Assembly (NCBI GenBank): GCA_024704765.1 | Contig: JAKMXF010000088.1 | Coordinates: 372,001 to 436,000, forward strand | Direction of reading: 5' to 3' | Source: Oopsacas minuta | Taxonomy: Eukaryota; Porifera; Hexactinellida; Lyssacinosida; Leucopsacidae | Length of the DNA: 64,000 bases | Part shown: one piece after another, positions 58,236 through 64,000 of the stretch | Numbering within the stretch: position 1 is the stretch's first letter | Layout of the letters: the number at the start of each line of letters is the position of its first letter | Notes under the pieces: generated by a model | What the model was told of the DNA's origin: nothing | Seen by the model: the letters and a program-made list of their open reading frames with translations, nothing else | The model's database searches: none | Translations under genes and position numbers: made by a program

Positions 58236-61200
58236 ATGTATCTCCCATACATTATATGCTATATATCTCTCTTGCTTGTCTCACTGTGTGGATGGATAAC
58301 ATGTACCAATGTAGATACAACAGAAGCTGTTTGGTTCAGAGGAGATGAAAGGTCTTATTTCGGTTATTCTGTTAATCTTTATCGTTACAGGAATAAACCT
58401 TCTATGAGATATGTACTCATAGGAGCTCCAAGGGCTAACGGCTCTGTAGATGTATTTCAAACTGGGAATACTTATAGGTTAGTTCATATTGAGTCACAGC
58501 ATTCTCTCTTTCCATTACTTAAATATCTGCTAGAGAATAAATGACTGTTTGAAATTTGAAATTTTTTGTTGTCCGCTTCACTGAGTGTCCGAATTGGGAG
58601 TTCTACCGTATACAGTAAGTCCACAAACGGGTTGCAGGAGCCGAAAAATGCTACCCATTTTTTCTGCCAAATTCCGCGTTAGTTAGTGGCAGTTTTTTGT
58701 AAGGAACTAGGAATTCACTCAATTTATTTTCACTCCGTTTATGAAAGTTACACTGTTTATTATTTCAACAATTATTCTAATATTTCTGTCTATTATATCA
58801 CAGATGTGAACCACTGGACCCCACCAGTTGTACCCCTCTAAATCTCCCAGGGCTATCAGGAGCTAATAATATTGACAGTTCAGGAAATCTAGAAGAAGTG
58901 AAGGACAATATGTGGATGGGAGCTACAATAACAAGTTCTTACGTCACAGGGACTATTGCTACTTGTGGACATAGGTTAGTCGATAGAAAATAAATTACTT
59001 TTGTTTCCCAACTTGTAAATGATATTTCTCCTTCTCTCTCACAGATATGTACACACATACTCTAGTAATTCGAGGGAGTTAGTAGGTCGTTGCTATATCC
59101 TTGCAAATGCAGAAGCAGAAGCTTACACATACGATCCTTGTCTCGGAACAGGCTGTCTTCGTAGTTTAGTACGAGATTGTATGTCAGGTACTTCTGCACA
59201 TTATCTCGAAGATGGATCTCAACTCTATGTAGGAGCTCCAGGACTACGGTACTTCAGGGGGTCTCCATTCAGAGGGTCAAAGACTAACACCTGTGAGAGT
59301 GGAATATTTAGACAGGATGTAGGTGTTGTTGGATATCTAGGCTATGCATTGACATCAGGGAGATTGTTTAATCAGCAAAATGATATTGTAGTGGTATCAG
59401 CTCCAAGGTAAGTAAATAGTCAACTCCTGTTTTAGCAATACTCAAGGGACGGTGATAATTACTTTGATATAATCAATGAAATTTCGGTATATCCTTGTTC
59501 GATATAACCTGATTTGATTGTTCTTGAGGCCAAATTCTAAAATAGTTAAGTACTGACCGTCGTCATGGAAGCAATCGTATATTTCCTTAAAATTTTCGTG
59601 GAAATAAGATTGAATAACTGTATTATTTCAATTTACTGAAGTGTATGTTTGGTTGACCTTGAGACCGGGTCGGGAGCAATTACAGAACACAGGAAGATTG
59701 ATATTCATATAATCTATAATAGGTATGGAATATATTAACGTAAGGTCATAATGGCTGTGACTATATTAGGAGATAGATGCTGTTTTACAAGGGACAATCC
59801 CTATTGAATTATATTTTAGACAAAATTCTCATCTCGGGAACATCTATTTAATTGAGAATAATACAGACACCTATCTCACTCCTCAGTTCACATACCACGG
59901 TACATCACAGGATTCATATTACGGCTTCTCGTTGCTAGCTGTAGATTTGAATGGAGACGGACTAGATGAGTTACTGGTATCTGCTCCTATGTATAGTCTA
60001 CCTGGAAAACCCGAGATAGGACAAGTGCATATATATTCTAGTAATGGGGTTAGTTTTAACTACTCGTTTATTACAGTCTTGTATTTTGACGAATTTCCCT
60101 TACTAATACTCGAACTTGCTATTGGAGGAAAAATATTTCCAATATAGAATTGCAGATTTTGTAATTTTAATCATAATATTACTGAAATATGTAATCCATA
60201 ACAAAGATTTTTGGATACAGTAAACTCTCTTTATAAATGGGGTTTACTGTATATTTCCACAAGGAAATATGAATTTATTTATTTTTAACATCATCATGCT
60301 CACCAATATTTCTATACCCAATCTTTTGCATATCTTCCTTCATCATAAGTCCATTATCCATTCTACACTGTAAATACTCTCTAGCTACGTGTCTACATAG
60401 CTCATTACTGTGTTGAGTAGCTTTTAGACATGACATGTATTCTGTGAATTTATTTCTGCATTTGCCTTCCTTGTCCAGAGGGAAGCTTCCTTTCATTGGT
60501 GCAATTGCAACTGGCGTCTTAGAAGAGAAATTCATACTTCACTTTGGAGATTATTTTATTAGCTATCAATGTGAACAAATTGTTAATTTCACTAGAAATG
60601 GCAAAAATTGGGAGGTTGACAATGAGTTTTTGTCAAATAACCTCTGAACAAATAGTGTTTTATACGATTCATCTGGTTTACGCTCCCCTGTTAACTACAA
60701 AAAGCTCAATGAATTGAACAGGAAACTATAAACGCGCAAAATTCAAGATATTATCCCCATACTTTGTATTAATGAATCAATAATATCATTTCAGTCGCTC
60801 TACTGACGAACTTAAAGTTACGGACATTACACTTTTGTTACGGGCACACGAATATATGCTCTCTTAGTGATAGATATATAGATTATGGTTCATTTACAGT
60901 CAACTCCTGTTATATCGAAGCTCAAGGGATCGCGACTTCAATAATAGCGGAGTTAACTGTAGCTGAATACTGTAAAGTGTATTGGAATTTCTTTACGAGA
61001 ATACGTTTATTTATTTTTTATCAGAATTCTCTTCAATACACCTCATCTATTATCCAGCAAATGCCTTACTCACGTTTCGGCACTGCTATAGCTGATCTAG
61101 GAGATCTGAACAAAGACGGCTATCCAGAGATTGCTATCTCTGCTCCCTACGGAAATCAATCTGGTTCTGTATTCATATACTCAGGGACTCCTCAAGGAAT

Positions 61201-64000
61201 TCTCTCTTCTCAGCCTATTCAGACTATCACTGGAGAAAAAGTAGGTCTGGAGAGAGGAGCTGCATTCGGTGTGTCTGTGTCAGGGAAGCAGGACATGGAT
61301 GATAACGGATATAACGATATTCTAATCGGGGCATATGTTAATAACTCAGCTTTCTTGTTCAGGTATATGATAGGACGAATAAAATAAGCAATAATAGTGG
61401 AACTTCGTTAATACGAACTCTAACGGACAGGATGTGTTAAGTATGGTTACATTTCATATTTTCTTTCTATAGAACTCTCCCTGTTGCTACAATATACATT
61501 ACACCAAGCAGTATGCCTAGATTCATAATAATAGACTTAGATGAAGCTATTGCTGCCGGACAAACACAGAACTTAACACTAAACTCAGAGGAAATAGAGT
61601 ATATTTATTTTATACTAATACTTCCTATCACCTTCACTACCCCTGATAATATACCTACTACAATGAAACTGGAACTATCTATATCAGCTGATGCGAATGA
61701 ACCTTCTAAAAATCCTAGAGTATTCTTCCTACAGAATAATAATATGACCAGTGTTATAACACAGGGAATCAACTTAACACAGTCACAATATACTACAGTG
61801 AAGTTTAGAGTATTTCTCAAAAAGAATAGGAATTTTCTGAGACCAATTCCTTTTGATTTTGAGTACAGTGCTGTTAATTATAATACTTTAGACTTCAATA
61901 ATTCTCTTTCTATACAGAACCCTAAAGGAATTCCGAGATATGAGGTGAGTACAGTATGTTTAACTGAATTCTATCGGCAAAATTTGTAATTTTTGAATAT
62001 CCAAAAAGTGTAAAAAATTCTACGTTTTTGTGGGAATCGGATGTTCCGTTTCATTAGGCACGTAGCATGTAGGAACAATTCGGTTGACATCCGTTTTTAC
62101 GGGTTTCATGCATAATTTACCCAAAGGTTCATCCTTATGATATCATACAGGTACAACCGAACTTAAACTGTGGAGATGATCGTATCTGTATCCCAGATCT
62201 GAGTTTAGAAGCTAGCGTTATGCTACCTACCCTCCCTAATGATCCCAGTAGTAGGTATGGTCATATTATTGCTGGAGAGGTTACGGAATTTAATATTAGC
62301 GTAGAAGTAAGCAATTCTGGGGAAGATTCGTTTGGTACTACTCTACAACTAATTATACCCAGAGGTATAACTTATAGGATTCTATATGTGGATGATGAGA
62401 ACCTTGTTATCGGTTGTAGGAATACTGCTCAGGTAATTTTTATTTGTTAAAGGTAGATGATATTGCTTGTAAAAAACGGTTCCTAACCTGAAGTGGAACC
62501 TTAGTGGTCCAAGGAGGATAGCATGGGATCCAGAAAATCTCAAATTTATACTACAGTCTATAGGAGGGGTCCACATAATGTGTTAACATGGGCATAGGAG
62601 GTCCACAAGTGAAAAGGTTGGGAATCGCTGATTTATGTTAAGTTCAGACCATATTTGTACAATTTGAGACTTCGATAGAAGCGGGTTTTTCGATATATCC
62701 GTGTTACATATAATAGGAGTTGATTGTATTTATTGTAATACTCTCATTTAGCAATTGAAAGATTCAACAACATTATCATGCTCTCCATTGGGTAATCCAT
62801 TGAAAGGTAGTGACGAAGATACAGTAAGTTTCAGTGTAGTATTTAATAGCGATAGTTTGAGGGGAAATGAAGAACAAATAGAAATACAGTTAGAAGTGTT
62901 AAGTAGTAATCCTGAGGATAATTCTACTAAATTTGATAACAGGAGAAGTGTTAGTATTAATGTGACAGCAACAGCTGATATATCTACTAGTGTGAAGGCT
63001 ACACCAGAAAAGGTGAGAATGATCGTGAACTCTCGTAAATACGAACACCGATTGATATACAGTGGATGCCGGTTATAAGAACACCAATCTAATCACCATC
63101 CTCTGGAAAACTTATCATATATATATTTTGTAATGGTTTTAAGAACATGTAATGGCTACTCCCAAGGGTGTCCTTATAACCTGCATCCACAGTATGTGTA
63201 AATGTTAAATATATGTAGGTGGGGGTCTCTCATTTTTTGGACAGTAATATATTAATCCTGTACTAAATTACTAATTTGGGTCTCATGACTGCTGAACTGG
63301 TATTTCTATTTTTACATTTATTCTGATTCAGCTCGCATTCAATGAATCAACTCAACTCCGTATCAACCATCTCGTTGAAACAGAGAATCAATCAGAAATA
63401 TTTCACAGTGATCTAGGCCCTGAAGTTACATTCCTATTCCTCGTGCATAACAACGGACCAAGTCCTATAATAAATGCATCATTAAATATATATTGGCCGA
63501 TGGGTGTCAAGAATGGAGATAGGATTAATGATAAAGCAGCTAGACATTTCATTTTATACCCAACTAAATACACTTCTGATAAAATACGTTGTGATTCTAC
63601 GTACTTTAATGTAGCTAATTTGAGAGAAACGAAAATAGTAATAGATGAGGAGGATTTAGAGCAAACAGGTAGAAATACACGCTCCATAGATTTGAATGAG
63701 AATAATTTGGAATATAACGAGGATATATTGTTGATGGAACGAGAAAGGAGACAAACATCTATTGAGCCTACGAAATCCAATGTAGTTATAAATACGGATG
63801 TTTCCTGTGTAAATTATCACGATTATTGTGTAACTATAAAATGCAGTATGAGCGATATACCTAGTGGAAATTCATATGAACTATTAATTGCCGCGAAAGT
63901 TTTTGAGCCAACTCTAGCAGTGAACGCTCCTAAATCAATATGGAATATTACAGTGTCGTCAGAAGCGATAATACGAGACACGCATGTAGAGCAACCAGGG
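58236..64000 (+). CDS. ITGA: Integrin alpha chain, 5' part (runs off window)
   Basis: Adhesion receptor subunit that pairs with a beta chain to bind extracellular matrix. Nine exons seen: 58236-58477, 58804-58974, 59045-59407, 59820-60048, 61025-61362, 61473-61944, 62151-62432, 62752-63012 and 63332-64000 (open), giving 1,009 residues so far. The signal peptide is about 1-23 (hydrophobic IICYISLLLVSLC). The seven-bladed FG-GAP propeller extends to about 448. Calcium loops: DLNGDGLDE (301-309), DLNKDGYPE (362-370) and DMDDNGYND (425-433). No inserted I domain. Thigh and calf regions follow. RERR at 923-926 fits a furin site in calf-2, where light and heavy chains of non-I-domain alphas are cut. 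The transmembrane segment and tail lie beyond the window. COX19 sits antisense in intron 4. Confidence 0.93.
58613..58755. mobile_element. M4-family element in integrin intron 1
   Basis: Starts after TA with CAGTAAGTCCACAAACGGGT and ends CGTTTATGAAAGTTACACTG. The interior has GGAACTAGGAATTCACTCAA and GCCGAAAAATG. It ends about 50 bp before the exon 2 acceptor. Confidence 0.75.
60275..60535 (-). CDS. COX19: Cytochrome c oxidase assembly factor COX19, nested
   Basis: Small twin-CX9C protein of the mitochondrial intermembrane space, needed for copper handling during cytochrome oxidase assembly. A single exon encodes 86 aa (human about 90). The start MNFSSKTPVAIAPMKGSFPL matches [21 protein letters not shown] of COX19. 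CX9C pairs: C-RNKFTEYMS-C and C-RHVAREYLQ-C, then REYLQCRMDNGLMMKEDMQK with LGFGDL-like IGYRNIG. All four cysteines are present. It lies antisense inside integrin intron 4 (60,049-61,024). Having no introns and sitting inside a host intron, it could be an old retrocopy or an intron-poor original. Confidence 0.95.
   Translation of the reverse strand: MNFSSKTPVAIAPMKGSFPLDKEGKCRNKFTEYMSCLKATQHSNELCRHVAREYLQCRMDNGLMMKEDMQKIGYRNIGEHDDVKNK
60897..60959. mobile_element. M1-family element, 63-bp deleted form
   Basis: Left end CAGTCAACTCCTGTTATATC, right end AATAGCGGAGTTAACTG, with TA on both sides. It is almost only the two ends, lying in integrin intron 4 about 65 bp before the exon 5 acceptor. 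Confidence 0.9.
63060..63192. mobile_element. Short TIR element, M6 family, in integrin intron 8
   Basis: Left end CAGTGGATGCCGGTTATAAG after TA. The right part TCCTTATAACCTGCATCCAC then AG is followed by TA. The interior ATCACCATCCTCTGGAAAA and AAGAACATGTAATGGCTACT matches the copy at 52,410. Confidence 0.88.

Overview
The window is animal (metazoan) nuclear DNA. It is AT-rich, and its genes are split by GT-AG introns of about 70 bp to 7 kb. The gene set includes an integrin alpha chain, Diaphanous-type formins, kinesin-2, a tubulin glutamylase and a Chibby homolog, so this is a ciliated animal. The dense load of short inverted-repeat transposons and the nested genes suggest a marine invertebrate, perhaps an early-branching one. 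I cannot name the species. All exon joins were made by hand from splice sites, reading frame and remembered family sequence. In every complete multi-exon gene the joined CDS length is a multiple of three.

Layout: 1-3.79 kb is repeat-rich, including a threefold repeat with two foldbacks. 3.79-7.30 kb (-) is the kinesin-2 motor subunit KIF3A. 11.27-14.57 kb (-) is a type I PIP5K. 16.68-33.42 kb (-) is a 13-exon Diaphanous formin (copy A). On the opposite strand, its introns hold a single-exon Chibby homolog (30.6-31.3 kb) and two related mini-ORFs (23.7 and 24.9 kb). 38.28-48.52 kb (-) is a second, tandem Diaphanous formin (copy B, 12 exons). Then come, all on the minus strand, ribosomal protein eL31 (49.9-50.3 kb), TTLL1 (50.7-52.3 kb), an Acf1/WSTF-like WAC-DDT protein without PHD finger or bromodomain (52.9-55.1 kb) and ribosomal protein eL38 (55.5-56.4 kb). 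From 58.24 kb to the window end (+) runs an integrin alpha gene, with COX19 nested antisense in its fourth intron.

Two functional themes recur, though their proximity may be chance. One is the cilium: KIF3A (intraflagellar transport motor), Chibby (basal body) and TTLL1 (axonemal tubulin glutamylation). The other is adhesion and actin: integrin alpha, PIP5K making PI(4,5)P2, and two Rho-regulated formins.

Spaces and introns are seeded with at least six families of short palindromic elements. Each starts CAGT, is usually flanked by TA, and is about 60-180 bp long; these are pogo/Tc1-mariner-like MITEs. There are also hAT-like elements, one with a perfect 8-bp target-site duplication, several foldbacks, and microsatellites. 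No tRNA, rRNA or CRISPR array was seen.
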